This document shows positions 7,278 to 17,138 of a stretch of DNA of 64,000 bases, one piece after another. The notes below the pieces were generated by a model. The model was not told where the DNA came from. It was given only the letters and a program-made list of their open reading frames with translations, and made no database searches. The position numbers and the translations under genes were made by a program. The stretch is from UBA1952 sp965246905 (GTDB lineage: Bacteria > Bacteroidota > Bacteroidia > Chitinophagales > Chitinophagaceae), in assembly GCA_965246905.1 (NCBI GenBank), contig CBDFFZ010000002.1, positions 225,531 to 289,530 of the forward strand. Direction: 5' to 3'. Numbering within the stretch: the first letter of the stretch is position 1; each line of letters starts with the position of its first letter.

Positions 7278-8045
7278 ATGCAATACCAACAATCCATCCA
7301 ACGCCTGCGCCGCATTATGGATGAGCTGCGAGAGCAATGCCCCTGGGATAAAAAGCAAACCATCCAGACGCTGCGCCAGCTTACCATCGAGGAAACCTAT
7401 GAGCTCGCAGATGCCATCACCAAAGAAGACTGGCCTGCATTGAAAGAAGAGGCGGGAGATATCCTCCTGCACCTCATCTTCTACAGCCGCATCGCCTCCG
7501 AGCAGGGGCATTTCACTTTTGATGACGTAGTGGAAGCAGTATGCAATAAGCTCGTGAACCGCCACCCGCACATTTACAGCCATGTAAAAGCCGAGACGGA
7601 CGAGGACGTAAAGCGTAACTGGGAGCAGATAAAATTAAAGGAAGGAAAAACATCTATACTCGGCGGCGTACCTGCCGGATTGCCTGCACTGGTAAAAGCC
7701 TTGCGCCTCCAGGAAAAGACAAAAACCGTAGGTTTCGAATGGGACCATATTAGTCAGGTAAAGGCAAAGGTAGAGGAAGAGATCGCCGAGCTTTATGAAG
7801 CCGTGGAGAGCGGCAACCAGGATCACATCGAGGAAGAAATGGGCGATGTGTTCTTTGCGCTCATCAACTATGCAAGGTTCGCAAACGTGGACCCCGAAGG
7901 CGCACTCGAGAAGACCAATCAAAAATTCATCCGGCGCTTTCAGCAAATAGAAATACAGGCCTCTACCGCAGGCAAAACACTTTATGAGCTAAGCCTACAG
8001 GAAATGGATGCTATGTGGAATGCTGTAAAGGCGCAGGAGCAATAA
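7278..8045 (+). CDS. mazG: Nucleoside triphosphate pyrophosphohydrolase MazG
   Basis: The 255-residue product carries two MazG modules. The first has CPWDKKQTIQTLRQLTIEE then the metal-binding EEAGDILLHLIFYS; the second has KVEEEIAELYEAV then EEMGDVFFALINYAR. These EExxD-type helices bind Mg2+ and hydrolyse (d)NTPs to monophosphates, a house-cleaning role. ATG 7278 places the family-typical start MQYQQSIQRLRRIMDELR 6 nt after a TACATTTA -7-like element. An upstream extension to 7176 reads through an intergenic repeat and is rejected. The stop is only 6 nt from the next gene. Confidence 0.93.
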   Translation: MQYQQSIQRLRRIMDELREQCPWDKKQTIQTLRQLTIEETYELADAITKEDWPALKEEAGDILLHLIFYSRIASEQGHFTFDDVVEAVCNKLVNRHPHIYSHVKAETDEDVKRNWEQIKLKEGKTSILGGVPAGLPALVKALRLQEKTKTVGFEWDHISQVKAKVEEEIAELYEAVESGNQDHIEEEMGDVFFALINYARFANVDPEGALEKTNQKFIRRFQQIEIQASTAGKTLYELSLQEMDAMWNAVKAQEQ

Positions 8046-8051
8046 AATAAA

Positions 8052-11000
8052 TTGTTTCGCAAACGACCATATTGGGGCTGGCTGGCAATGGCGCTATTGC
8101 TTTGGCTTACTGCGCTGGGCTCTTACCGGGCACAGCAGGTAGCGCAACGCCCTGCTGCTATGGCTATGGCCGTACAGCAAAAACTTGAGGCTGCGAATAA
8201 TGAACTGAATAAAGCGCTGGGCGACACGGCATTTCTACAGGCAGTCCGTTACGGCAGGCTGGCGGAAAACCAGTATCGAAAGGCGGCAGCGCTACCTTTC
8301 TCCATTGCTGCATACCTCAACGACAGCCTCCTCTTCTGGAATGATAATGCACTGCTGCCGCCGCCGGAAAAAACACCTGATACCACCGGCCACCTCGTTT
8401 TCCTTAATAATAAATACTGCATCCGTAAAACATTTTTCTACCCCGGCGGCTACCGCATTGCAGCGCTCTTACCGGTAAAAGCAGAGTACCCGTTCGAGAA
8501 TCAATACCTTCAAACCGGGTTTGACCGGTTGCCGCAACTACCCGGCGCAACCCAGATATATACAGGGGAGCAGAAGGCTGCCCTTCCTGTAAAAAGCAGC
8601 ACCGGATGGGTATGGCTGAGGCTGGATTTTCCGACAGATAAAGACAATAGCATATTGCCCGATGCCCGGACAATTGCGGCCACGGCGGCGGCGCTGCTCC
8701 TGTCGCTGGTATGGTTGCAGTTGTTGCTGCTAAATTGTGCAAAGCGCAAAGGATGGAAGCGGGGCTTATGGCTCACGCTGGTTGCATTATTGGTATTACG
8801 TATTGCGCTGGAGGCTTTCCCGCTGCCTTTTCACCTTAGGGATCTTGAACTGTTCTCGCCGGCGATTTATGGCTACAACAGGCTGCTGCCATCGCTCGGC
8901 GATCTGTTTTTAAATGAGCTGTGCATTGTCTGGATATTGATCTACCTGCTTGCAGAAACACCGTATAAAATCTATTGGCGCAGGGTGCGCAGCGAATGGC
9001 TGAGACATTTTGCCGCCGCAGTACTCCTTTGCCTTTTCGTAGTGGTTTTTTATCTCCTTTTCACGGTATTGCACAGCCTTGTTATTGATTCGCAGATTGT
9101 CTTCGATCTGGGTCATTTTCATACCATTGATGTTTATACGGTCATTGGTCTTATCACCATCGGCATCGGGTTGATCATTACGGAAATGACGCTACGGTTT
9201 ACAAAAGGCCTGCTCGATCAGCTCATACCTGTATGGTGGGTGCGCCAGTTGCTGATTACCGGTGCGTGCAGCTTATTTGTGATCCTGTTTGCACGGGAGT
9301 CGGTGCTGATGTTTGCTGCTATCGCCTGGATGACGGTTTATATGGTACTGCTGGATCTGCGCAGGAAGGAAACCGGCGAAATCCTGTCGCTACCCATGAT
9401 CTTCCTGTCCTTTCTTACCTGTATATCGGCAACGGTCATCCTCCACGATCTTATCAGGATAAGGGATCTGGAAAAAGACCGCATTGCTTATGCCCGTCAT
9501 TTGCTGGCACGACAGGACCCGCAGATGGAATACAATTTCCGGGGCACCGGGCAGCGCATCGGCGCAGATACACAGGTACAATCCTTTTTACGCCATCCGT
9601 CCGAGTCTTCCCGGCGGCAGCTTAGCCGCAGGCTCAGCATCCGCTACTTCAACCTGCTCATCAACCGCTATCAGCCGGAGCTTTACTTTTACGATACTGC
9701 CAGGCTGGGCCTATTGAACCCGGATACCACCGGCATGGCTCAGCTCAACGATCAATTTGAAAATGGAATGCCCACGGAAGATGATTTCCTGGTATTCACA
9801 GAAGCAGCGGAAGGCGGCAATTACCTGGCGCGCATACCGCTCAGCGGGGCTAGGGAGCTCTATATATCTTTCGGGTTAAAGAAAAACATTAATGAAACCA
9901 TCTACCCGGAGCTATTGCAGCCCGCAACAGTAAACCATCTCGAAAAAGACACCCGCTATTCCTACGCGCTCTATGCCAAAGGTCGGCGCATTACGCAGAC
10001 GAGCAATTACAACTTCCCGGCGGCGATAGATACGGAAGGCGGCATCCGGCAACCGCAGATAACAAAAATCAGATCGGGCTTCTATGAGCTTCGCTACCAG
10101 GAAGCGCCGGATTATACGGTAATCGTAGCCGGCAGTACGGGAAGCTGGCTCAGTGCGGCGGTACTTTTATCTTACCTGTTTGGTGTACATCTTGCGCTAT
10201 CGCTGATCGCGCTCGGGTACCGGCTGTTGCTGCGACTCGGCATCCGCCGGCAGGCAAAGCCCTATCACTTTACATTGCGGCAACGTGTGCATATGGGTAC
10301 GCTGGCAATGCTGCTTATTTCCTTTGTGCTGCTGGGCATGGTTACGATCGCTTTTTTCAATGACCGCTATACCCAGACAAACCGCACCGAGATCCATAAA
10401 ACAACACAGGCCATAGAGCGCTACCTGCATCAGTACCTGGCGGCCCAAGGTGGCCTGGCAAGTGAGGCAGCGCTCGATAGCATTGCCGCTACGGCGGAGT
10501 TTCGCTATGCACTCTATACCGTTACTGCCAGCCAGAAGATCGATGCCAATGTTTACGGGCTCAACGGCCGGCTGCTCGCCGCTTCGCAGGAGGATATTTA
10601 CAGGCAGGGATTGCTGTCGCCGGTGATCCAGCCGCTGGCATTTCGCAGGCTACAGGCTGGGAGTTTTATTACGGAGGTAAATGAGGAGATTGGGAGCTTC
10701 CGGTTTCTTTCCTGCTGTATGCCATTGCGCAATGAGGAAGGCCGGATACTCGGATACATTAGCATACCATTTTTCTCATCACAAAAAGAGCTGGATGACC
10801 AGGTGTCCAACTTCGTGGTGGCGCTGATCATTCTGTATGCGGTACTGTTCTTTCTATCCTCTTTTCTCGCTTACTTTATCAGCACCCGGCTTACCCGCAC
10901 ATTCAATGTACTGATCAACCAGTTTAGCCGGCTTAACCTCCGGAAAAACGAGCGGATCGAATGGCCGTATAATGATGAGATTGGCTTGCTGGTTGCAGAG

Positions 11001-11732
11001 TACAACAAGATGGCGCAGAAGGTAGAGGAGAATGCCGCAAGCATGGCGCAAACCGAGCGGGAGGGAGCCTGGCGTGAAATGGCTCAACAAGTAGCCCACG
11101 AGATCAAAAATCCGCTCACGCCGATGAAGCTCAACATACAATTCCTGCAACAGGCATTAAAGAGCGGCCGGCCCGGAGTAGAAGCCCTTGCGGAACGGGT
11201 TAGCGCCTCTATCATCGAGCAGATTGATAACCTGTCCTACATTGCTTCAGAATTTTCCAACTTCGCTGCATTGCCAGAGGCAAAGGCGGAAGTCTTTGCA
11301 CTGGATGAGCTGGTAAGAAAGGCAGCTCCTCTTTACCACGGAAGGGAGAATATAGCTATATCCTTAAAGCTGCCACAAGCGCCTTTACTGGTAATGGCGG
11401 ACTACAGCCAGCTATTGCGCGTATTCACCAACCTCATGCAGAATGCCCTGCAATCGGTACCGGAAGGGCGGCAGGGCGAAATAACCGTAACCCTCGACAC
11501 GGCAGGTAGTAATGCCTTGCTGGCAATAAAAGACAATGGAACCGGAATTGATAAGGAAACTACACAAAGGATCTTCAAGCCTTACTTTACTACAAAATCT
11601 TCGGGTACGGGGCTTGGCCTGGCCATGTCGCGCAAAATTATAGAGCTCTGGAAAGGCAGCATCTGGTTTGAAAGCGAGGAAGGGCAAGGAACGACGTTTT
11701 TTATAAAAATACCGTTGGATCAGGCGCATTAA
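8052..11732 (+). CDS. NtrY-like multi-pass sensor histidine kinase
   Basis: The 1226-residue membrane kinase starts at a TTG codon 6 nt after mazG. It has one N-terminal membrane segment (about 12-26), a periplasmic stretch, a cluster of some eight helices (about 205-465), another sensory region, further helices near 705, 750 and 925, and a HAMP-like segment near 945-1000. The kinase core has phospho-acceptor His in AQQVAHEIKNPLTPMKLN (about 1015), an N box (LMQNALQS), DNGTGID and GTGLGLAMSRKI, so it looks active. No response regulator is adjacent. The signal is unknown. The first ATG is at residue 13, so the start is somewhat uncertain. Confidence 0.88.
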   Translation: MFRKRPYWGWLAMALLLWLTALGSYRAQQVAQRPAAMAMAVQQKLEAANNELNKALGDTAFLQAVRYGRLAENQYRKAAALPFSIAAYLNDSLLFWNDNALLPPPEKTPDTTGHLVFLNNKYCIRKTFFYPGGYRIAALLPVKAEYPFENQYLQTGFDRLPQLPGATQIYTGEQKAALPVKSSTGWVWLRLDFPTDKDNSILPDARTIAATAAALLLSLVWLQLLLLNCAKRKGWKRGLWLTLVALLVLRIALEAFPLPFHLRDLELFSPAIYGYNRLLPSLGDLFLNELCIVWILIYLLAETPYKIYWRRVRSEWLRHFAAAVLLCLFVVVFYLLFTVLHSLVIDSQIVFDLGHFHTIDVYTVIGLITIGIGLIITEMTLRFTKGLLDQLIPVWWVRQLLITGACSLFVILFARESVLMFAAIAWMTVYMVLLDLRRKETGEILSLPMIFLSFLTCISATVILHDLIRIRDLEKDRIAYARHLLARQDPQMEYNFRGTGQRIGADTQVQSFLRHPSESSRRQLSRRLSIRYFNLLINRYQPELYFYDTARLGLLNPDTTGMAQLNDQFENGMPTEDDFLVFTEAAEGGNYLARIPLSGARELYISFGLKKNINETIYPELLQPATVNHLEKDTRYSYALYAKGRRITQTSNYNFPAAIDTEGGIRQPQITKIRSGFYELRYQEAPDYTVIVAGSTGSWLSAAVLLSYLFGVHLALSLIALGYRLLLRLGIRRQAKPYHFTLRQRVHMGTLAMLLISFVLLGMVTIAFFNDRYTQTNRTEIHKTTQAIERYLHQYLAAQGGLASEAALDSIAATAEFRYALYTVTASQKIDANVYGLNGRLLAASQEDIYRQGLLSPVIQPLAFRRLQAGSFITEVNEEIGSFRFLSCCMPLRNEEGRILGYISIPFFSSQKELDDQVSNFVVALIILYAVLFFLSSFLAYFISTRLTRTFNVLINQFSRLNLRKNERIEWPYNDEIGLLVAEYNKMAQKVEENAASMAQTEREGAWREMAQQVAHEIKNPLTPMKLNIQFLQQALKSGRPGVEALAERVSASIIEQIDNLSYIASEFSNFAALPEAKAEVFALDELVRKAAPLYHGRENIAISLKLPQAPLLVMADYSQLLRVFTNLMQNALQSVPEGRQGEITVTLDTAGSNALLAIKDNGTGIDKETTQRIFKPYFTTKSSGTGLGLAMSRKIIELWKGSIWFESEEGQGTTFFIKIPLDQAH

Positions 11733-12730
11733 ATTACCTGTACTTCCCGTTCTAATTCAATACCGAATTTCTGCTGTACGGCGCCGATCACTTCTGCTGA
11801 CAGCTGCCAGATTTCTGCGCCGGTAGCACTGCCGTAATTTACCAGCACCAGCGCCTGCGCCGCGTGTACACCGGCATCGCCCTTACGGAACCATTTCAAC
11901 CCGCACTGCTCAATAAGCCAGCCGGCAGGCACTTTTACCAAAAATTCATTGACGGAGTAGGAAGGCATTTGTGGATGCTCCGCCCGTAATGCGGCAAACT
12001 GCGCGACAGGAATAGTTGGGTTTTTAAAAAAGGATCCGGCATTGCCAATCACCGCCGGATCGGGCAGCTTGCTGCGCCGGATATTGATAACAGCCCGGGC
12101 AATATTTTTTACTGAAGGTGCCAGCTTCATTATCTCCAGCTCCGTATTGATAGCCCCGTAAGCGGTCCGCAATACCGGGTGCTTATTGAGCTTAAAGAGT
12201 ACCGAGGTTACCAATACTTTACCTTTTAGCGAATGCTTGAAAATACTGTCGCGGTAGCCAAAATTGCAGGCTGCATTGCTTAGTGTAAGGAATTTTTTCT
12301 CCTCCCAGATCCATGCTTCCACTTCCTCAATCGTTTCCTTTACCTCTACCCCATACGCCCCGATATTCTGAATAGGTGAAGCGCCGGTAGTGCCTGGAAT
12401 AAGCGCAAGATTTTCGATGCCGCCCAGATTCTTACCGATGGCAAAGAGCACGAAGTCATGCCAGAGCTCTCCGGCCTGTACGCGAACCCAGGTATGGTCT
12501 GCATCTTCCTTTTCAATAATGATTCCTTTAAGGCGGTTCAGCACGATAAGCGCCTCCACATTTTTAGTAAAAAGCACATTGCTGCCGCCGCCGAGTATAA
12601 GGCGCTCATTGCTCAATGTCGAAATTTCTTCAAGCTGCGCCTTATCCGTAAGCATTACTGCACAGCGGGCTGTTACCTCAATCCCAAAAGTATTATAAGG
12701 CTTTAGCGAAAGCGGATGTTGCGTCTCCAT
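11729..12730 (-). CDS. murB: UDP-N-acetylenolpyruvoylglucosamine reductase MurB
   Basis: The 333-residue FAD enzyme reduces UDP-GlcNAc-enolpyruvate to UDP-MurNAc in peptidoglycan synthesis. It shows the FAD-binding LILGGGSNVLF, the GIENLALIPGTTGASPIQNI loop, YRDSIFK, and the catalytic-loop GNAGSFFKNPTI with its Ser. The length and the E. coli-type (type I) layout are normal. Its 3' end overlaps the convergent kinase gene by 4 nt, and a dipeptide epimerase, also tied to cell-wall peptides, lies 3 nt upstream on the same strand. Confidence 0.95.
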   Translation of the reverse strand: METQHPLSLKPYNTFGIEVTARCAVMLTDKAQLEEISTLSNERLILGGGSNVLFTKNVEALIVLNRLKGIIIEKEDADHTWVRVQAGELWHDFVLFAIGKNLGGIENLALIPGTTGASPIQNIGAYGVEVKETIEEVEAWIWEEKKFLTLSNAACNFGYRDSIFKHSLKGKVLVTSVLFKLNKHPVLRTAYGAINTELEIMKLAPSVKNIARAVINIRRSKLPDPAVIGNAGSFFKNPTIPVAQFAALRAEHPQMPSYSVNEFLVKVPAGWLIEQCGLKWFRKGDAGVHAAQALVLVNYGSATGAEIWQLSAEVIGAVQQKFGIELEREVQVI

Positions 12731-12733
12731 TTT

Positions 12734-13783
12734 TTAAGCAGGATTCATTTTAAGCGAAGGAAGCGGCTTGCCGAGGTAGCGCATGCCTAATCCGTTCTGT
12801 GCGCTTATATGCACTTCGCCTTTATTGTAGCTAAGCCCATCGGCAATATCTTCTGCTAATAATAGGGGGCCGTCTGCGTCTATCTCATCGGCAAGCGGTG
12901 CAAGATGCACGACTGCGGCGGTACCGAGCGAGCTTTCATTCATAGAGCCAAGCATTACTTTCAGGCCCAGTTGGCGCGCTTCCGCAATCATGCGCATAGC
13001 CGGTGTAATGCCACCGCACTTGGTAAGCTTTATATTGATACCGTGAAAGCTTTCTGCGCAACGGGCTACATCTTTTTCCTCCACACAGGCCTCATCTGCA
13101 AACAGGGGAACAGGCGATATCCTTTTGAGCTCCCTCATCTCCTCCCAGGCATCTTTGGGCAAAGGCTGCTCTGCAAATTGCACGCCTAATTTTTGTAATT
13201 CCGGTAGCAGTCGCTTTGCCTCATCAAAAGTCCAGGCCTCATTCATATCCACCCGGAAAGGCTTATCTGTAGCAGCTCTCAGCGCATATAGCAAATCGAG
13301 ATCACCTGCCCCGGCGAGCTTTATTTTGTACAAGGGCCAGGGATGCGCCTGCAGCTTAGCCACCATGTTTTCTGCAGTATCGATGCCAATAGTGTAGTCA
13401 GTAACCGGCTGCTGCTCCCATTTAATATTTAGCAGCTGATACAGCGGCGCCCTGCGCATTCTGGCAAAGAGATCCCAGCCGGCAATATCCAGCGCGCAGA
13501 TCAGAAAATTATTTCCTGGAAATAAATGATGCAGAAAATGCCAGAAACGCTGCGGGTCTGTTAAGGCATAACGCTCTATGACGTGCCGTCCTTTTTCCAG
13601 CGCCCCGATCATGCCTTCCACCGTAACGCCGTAGTAGTTTATTGCAGGTGCCTCGCCATAGCCGGTAAGCGGGCCTAACCCAAGGGAAACTACCAGCGAG
13701 GGTTGGTGCGTTTTGGTGCCTTTGGCAATGGTAAATGGATACTGAAAAGGTAAATTATAGTGATAATGACGTAGCTGCAGCAC
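12734..13783 (-). CDS. Dipeptide epimerase (L-Ala-D/L-Glu epimerase type)
   Basis: The 349-residue protein belongs to the muconate-lactonizing branch of the enolase superfamily. The catalytic KxK is in YKIKLAG. Metal ligands Asp, Glu, Asp fall in RVDMNEAW, FAEQPL and FADEAC, and the second catalytic Lys is in INIKLTKCGG. The C-terminal DIDADGP-like EIDADGPLLLAED is typical of dipeptide epimerases, which recycle murein peptides. The start is GTG 13783, preceding LQLRHYHYNLPFQYPFTIA. It is only 3 nt from murB, so the two are probably one operon. Exact dipeptide specificity cannot be read from the sequence. Confidence 0.85.
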   Translation of the reverse strand: MLQLRHYHYNLPFQYPFTIAKGTKTHQPSLVVSLGLGPLTGYGEAPAINYYGVTVEGMIGALEKGRHVIERYALTDPQRFWHFLHHLFPGNNFLICALDIAGWDLFARMRRAPLYQLLNIKWEQQPVTDYTIGIDTAENMVAKLQAHPWPLYKIKLAGAGDLDLLYALRAATDKPFRVDMNEAWTFDEAKRLLPELQKLGVQFAEQPLPKDAWEEMRELKRISPVPLFADEACVEEKDVARCAESFHGINIKLTKCGGITPAMRMIAEARQLGLKVMLGSMNESSLGTAAVVHLAPLADEIDADGPLLLAEDIADGLSYNKGEVHISAQNGLGMRYLGKPLPSLKMNPA

Positions 13784-14044
13784 CGGTTGGATTTTTAGAT
13801 TTATGATTGCTGATTTTTGATTTTGGTGTACGTTCCATAGTTATGCTGACACCGGGAAGCACCTTACAGCGACTTATGTTTCGTACGAGCCCACTTGCTG
13901 TGTGATCCTTCACTGCGCAATCAGTCTGAAGACTGAAAGCTACGTTCAGGATGACAAGTCGCTGAAGCCGGGCTCATACATAGCAAAGGTCTGCGAAAAT
14001 CTGCGGCGCATCTGCGGGAGAAAAAGCTAAGCTACAGGATACGA
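13784..14044. other. Intergenic stretch with dispersed repeat fragments
   Basis: No gene is seen. It holds a TTCAGGATGACAAG-type fragment of the dispersed palindromic repeats also found near 37320 and 39040, and an ATCTGCG...ATCTGCGGGAGAAAA motif (13990-14030) that recurs before mazG at about 7185-7220. Confidence 0.5.
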
Positions 14045-16891
14045 TCAATGCGCCTCAAGCCAGTTGGCACCGCTACCGGCTTCTGCTACAACCGGCACGC
14101 CGTTAGGTAATTCCATCGCGCCTTCCATCCCTTCTTTGATAAGCGCTTTTACTTCCTCTACCTCGTTATCCGGCACATCGAAGATGAGCTCATCATGCAC
14201 TTGGAGGATCATCTTTGCCTGGAGATTGCGCTTTTTTAATTCCCGGTGCACACGGATCATTGCCAGCTTGATCATCTCTGCCGCTGTACCCTGTATGGGC
14301 ATATTAATGGCATTGCGCTCTGCAAAACCCCGCACTGTGGCATTGCCGCTCAGGATATCGCGAAGCCAGCGCTTACGGCCCATGATCGTTTCGGCATACT
14401 GTACCTCACGCGCGCGGGCAATGTTGCTGTCCATATAAGCTCTGATGCCGGGATACTGGATAAAATAATTCTCGATCATCGTCTTTGCCTCGCTGCGCGG
14501 AATACCCAGCACATCGGCCAGCCCAAATGCGCTCTGCCCATAGATGATCCCGAAGTTTACCGCTTTCGCGCGGCTGCGCATATCTTTTGTTACGGCCTCT
14601 TCCGCTATGCCAAATACTTTTGCGGCCGTAGCGGTGTGAATATCCTTGCCTTCCTTAAAGGCGCTGATCATGCCTTCATCGCCCGATAGTGCCGCAATAA
14701 TGCGCAGCTCTATCTGCGAATAATCTGCCGATACCAGTTGCCAGCCATCGCCGCGCGGGATGAATGCCTTGCGTATCTCCCGGCCTTTCTCGCTGCGGAT
14801 TGGTATGTTCTGCAGGTTGGGATTGTTGGAGCTCAGGCGGCCCGTTACGGCGACGGTTTGATTAAAGGAAGAATGAACCCGGCCCGTTTTTGAATTGATC
14901 AGCAGCGGCAGCGAATCCACATAAGTGCTTTTCAGTTTGCTCAGCTGACGGTACGTAAGAATATCCTCAACCACCACATGCTTATTGCGAAGCCTCGAGA
15001 GTACATCCTCGCCTGTAGCATACTGACCGGTCTTTGTTTTCTTGCCACCGCCTTCGATCTTCATCAGGTCAAAAAGCACCTCGCCCAGCTGCTTCGGTGA
15101 GCCGAGGTTGAAGCGTACTCCTGCATGTGCATATACGGCTTCCTCGGCGGCTTTAATATCCCGATCAAGCTCTGCGGAGTAGGCATTCAGGAAGGGCACA
15201 TCCACACCCACGCCGCCAAATTCCATATCCACCAATACCGGTACCAGCGGATTCTCTACATTTTCAAAAAGATTGCGCATGCCCTCACTGTCAAGCATGG
15301 AATTGAAAGCTTCTTTAAGCTGCCAGGTTACATCGGCATCTTCGGCCGCATATTCTTTTACCTGTTCTATAGGTGCATCCCGCATGGTAAGCTGTCCCTT
15401 TCCTTTTTTGCCAATAAGGGTTTCTATAGATACCGGCTGATAATGGAGGTATTTTGCGCTCAGCGCATCCATATTCCGCTTGCCATCGGGCTCAGTGAGG
15501 AAATGCGCGAGCAGCGTATCCCAGAGCGTGCCCTTCGGCTCGATGCCGTACCATTTCAGGATAAGCAGATCGTACTTAATATTCTGCCCTACCCACACCA
15601 CATCCTCCCGCGCAAAAAGCGGCTTGAACAGCTCCAGTATTTCCAAAACTTTTTCACGCTCCGGTGGCACCGGTATATAATGCCCTTCGCCTTTTATCCA
15701 GCAGAAGGAAAGTCCTACAAGCTCGGCTTCATTTGCATCGATGCCGGTAGTTTCTGTATCGAACGATATCTCCGGCTGCTGCATCAATTGCGCAATCAGC
15801 TCTTGTATGGTTTCTGTCTCCGTATGCAGGTGATAAATGTGTGGTGTATCCTCGATCGTTGCAAGCACCGCAGGCAGTTCTTCCAGGATATCCTCCAGCT
15901 CTCCGGCCCCGAATACCGGCTCTGCGGTATGCTTCTGTGGCAGCGCATTGCCAAACAGATCCATTGAAACGGGCCTGGGTGCAGCCGGTGCGCCGCCATC
16001 AAAGGCCTCCCCAAGGATTCTCCGCCCCATTGCCTTGAATTCAAGCTCGGTAAAAATCTCCTCCAGCGCCGGGCGGTTCCATTCCTTAATGCGGAAATCT
16101 TCTTCATGAAAAGCCACCGGCACATCTGTAATGATCGTTGCCAGCTGCTTGCTCATCAGGGCGCTTTCGCGGCCTGCCCGTATCTTCTCGCCCATCGCGC
16201 CCTTTATATTATCGGCTGCTTCGAGTACGCCTTCCACCGTGCCGTATTCCGCTAAAAGCTTGGACGCGGTCTTTTCGCCCACGCCGGGTATGCCGGGAAT
16301 ATTATCCACCGCATCACCCATCAATCCAAGAATATCAATTACCTGATCCACCCGCTTAATGCTCCACTTCGCGCACACTTCTGCCTCGCCCAGGATCTCC
16401 GAAGGGTTGCCCATGTACGATGGCTTGTAGATAAAAACATTCTCCCGCACCAGCTGACCGAAGTCCTTATCCGGCGTTACCATATACACGGTATAGCCAA
16501 GTGCTGCGGCCTCGAGCGCCAGCGTGCCGATCACGTCATCCGCCTCGTAGCCGGGGTACTGCATACAGGGCAGCGAGAAGCCTTCTATAATGCGGCGTAT
16601 ATCCGGGATGGATGATTTGATGTCTTCTGGCTGCTCCTGCCGGTTGGCTTTGTAAGCCGCAAACAGATTGGTGCGGTGTACATCAGTATCGCTTTTGCCG
16701 CCTTCAAAAACCACGGCAAGGTGCGAGGGCTTTTGCTTATTGATAAGCTCAACGAGCGTATTGGTAAAGCCGAACTGCGCATTGGTATTGCGGCCCATCG
16801 ACGTAATGCGGGGATTGCGATGCAGGGCAAAATAAGCGCGGTATATAAGCGCCATTGCATCCAGCAGAAAGAGTTTTTTTTCGGGTACCAT
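14045..16891 (-). CDS. polA: DNA polymerase I
   Basis: The 948-residue enzyme has three domains. The N-terminal 5'-3' exonuclease has KKLFLLDAMALIYRAYFAL, PGYEADDVIGTLA and GVGEKTASKLL. The 3'-5' exonuclease retains ISFDTETTGID and YAAEDADVTWQL, so proofreading looks intact. The polymerase has SADYSQIELRIIAALSGD, VNFGIIYGQSAFGL and the C-terminal QVHDELIFDV. ATG 16891 (MVPEKKLFLLDA) is chosen over the longer frame from 17053 because a TACCTTTA -7-like element sits at 16900-16907 and the extra 54 residues come from a sequence repeated at 41798. Confidence 0.96.
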   Translation of the reverse strand: MVPEKKLFLLDAMALIYRAYFALHRNPRITSMGRNTNAQFGFTNTLVELINKQKPSHLAVVFEGGKSDTDVHRTNLFAAYKANRQEQPEDIKSSIPDIRRIIEGFSLPCMQYPGYEADDVIGTLALEAAALGYTVYMVTPDKDFGQLVRENVFIYKPSYMGNPSEILGEAEVCAKWSIKRVDQVIDILGLMGDAVDNIPGIPGVGEKTASKLLAEYGTVEGVLEAADNIKGAMGEKIRAGRESALMSKQLATIITDVPVAFHEEDFRIKEWNRPALEEIFTELEFKAMGRRILGEAFDGGAPAAPRPVSMDLFGNALPQKHTAEPVFGAGELEDILEELPAVLATIEDTPHIYHLHTETETIQELIAQLMQQPEISFDTETTGIDANEAELVGLSFCWIKGEGHYIPVPPEREKVLEILELFKPLFAREDVVWVGQNIKYDLLILKWYGIEPKGTLWDTLLAHFLTEPDGKRNMDALSAKYLHYQPVSIETLIGKKGKGQLTMRDAPIEQVKEYAAEDADVTWQLKEAFNSMLDSEGMRNLFENVENPLVPVLVDMEFGGVGVDVPFLNAYSAELDRDIKAAEEAVYAHAGVRFNLGSPKQLGEVLFDLMKIEGGGKKTKTGQYATGEDVLSRLRNKHVVVEDILTYRQLSKLKSTYVDSLPLLINSKTGRVHSSFNQTVAVTGRLSSNNPNLQNIPIRSEKGREIRKAFIPRGDGWQLVSADYSQIELRIIAALSGDEGMISAFKEGKDIHTATAAKVFGIAEEAVTKDMRSRAKAVNFGIIYGQSAFGLADVLGIPRSEAKTMIENYFIQYPGIRAYMDSNIARAREVQYAETIMGRKRWLRDILSGNATVRGFAERNAINMPIQGTAAEMIKLAMIRVHRELKKRNLQAKMILQVHDELIFDVPDNEVEEVKALIKEGMEGAMELPNGVPVVAEAGSGANWLEAH

Positions 16892-16899
16892 TTGTGCGC

Positions 16900-16907
16900 T
16901 AAAGGTA
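16900..16907 (-). promoter_or_regulatory. -7-like element TACCTTTA before polA
   Basis: TACCTTTA on the minus strand ends 8 nt before ATG 16891. It differs from TAnnTTTG only at the last base and supports the shorter polA start and a near-leaderless transcript. Confidence 0.45.
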
Positions 16908-16938
16908 AGCGAATGTGGGTGGGTTTTTTGGGGGTTAA

Positions 16939-17014
16939 GCGGACGGAAGCCGATGGCGCAGTCGTGGCGTTGGCACCATTCATCTGTTGAATTAGTATTG
17001 AGCTTTTCCTGCAT
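16939..17014 (-). repeat. Dispersed ~75-bp repeat, copy 1
   Basis: On the minus strand GCAGGAAAAGCTC, GATGAATGGTGCCAACGCC and ACGACTG then ATCGGCTTCC occur in the same order and spacing as on the plus strand at 41798-41870. The copies differ at scattered positions. The element lies directly upstream of the polA promoter. Confidence 0.6.
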
Positions 17015-17107
17015 TACGTAAGCGCCAATGCTGATTCGCTCTAAAACAGGCATGGCATTGCCCGCTTCGGCTACTAATTCCCAACTCCTAATTCCCGATT
17101 ACCGCCG

Positions 17108-17115
17108 TACTTTTG
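17108..17115 (+). promoter_or_regulatory. -7 element TACTTTTG before kmo
   Basis: An exact TAnnTTTG match 23 nt before ATG 17139, giving a short A-rich leader (ACACCCAATAAATAAAA). No clear -33 box was seen. Confidence 0.5.
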
Positions 17116-17138
17116 AGGGCAACACCCAATAAATAAAA

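Noticed and set aside
15125..15967. A 280-codon plus-strand frame opposite polA
   Set aside because: It is antisense to conserved polymerase sequence, and its composition is explained by the codon use of polA.
16892..17053. 54-residue N-terminal extension of DNA polymerase I
   Set aside because: It precedes the conserved start KKLFLLDA, overlaps a -7-like element and consists largely of a repeat found again at 41798.
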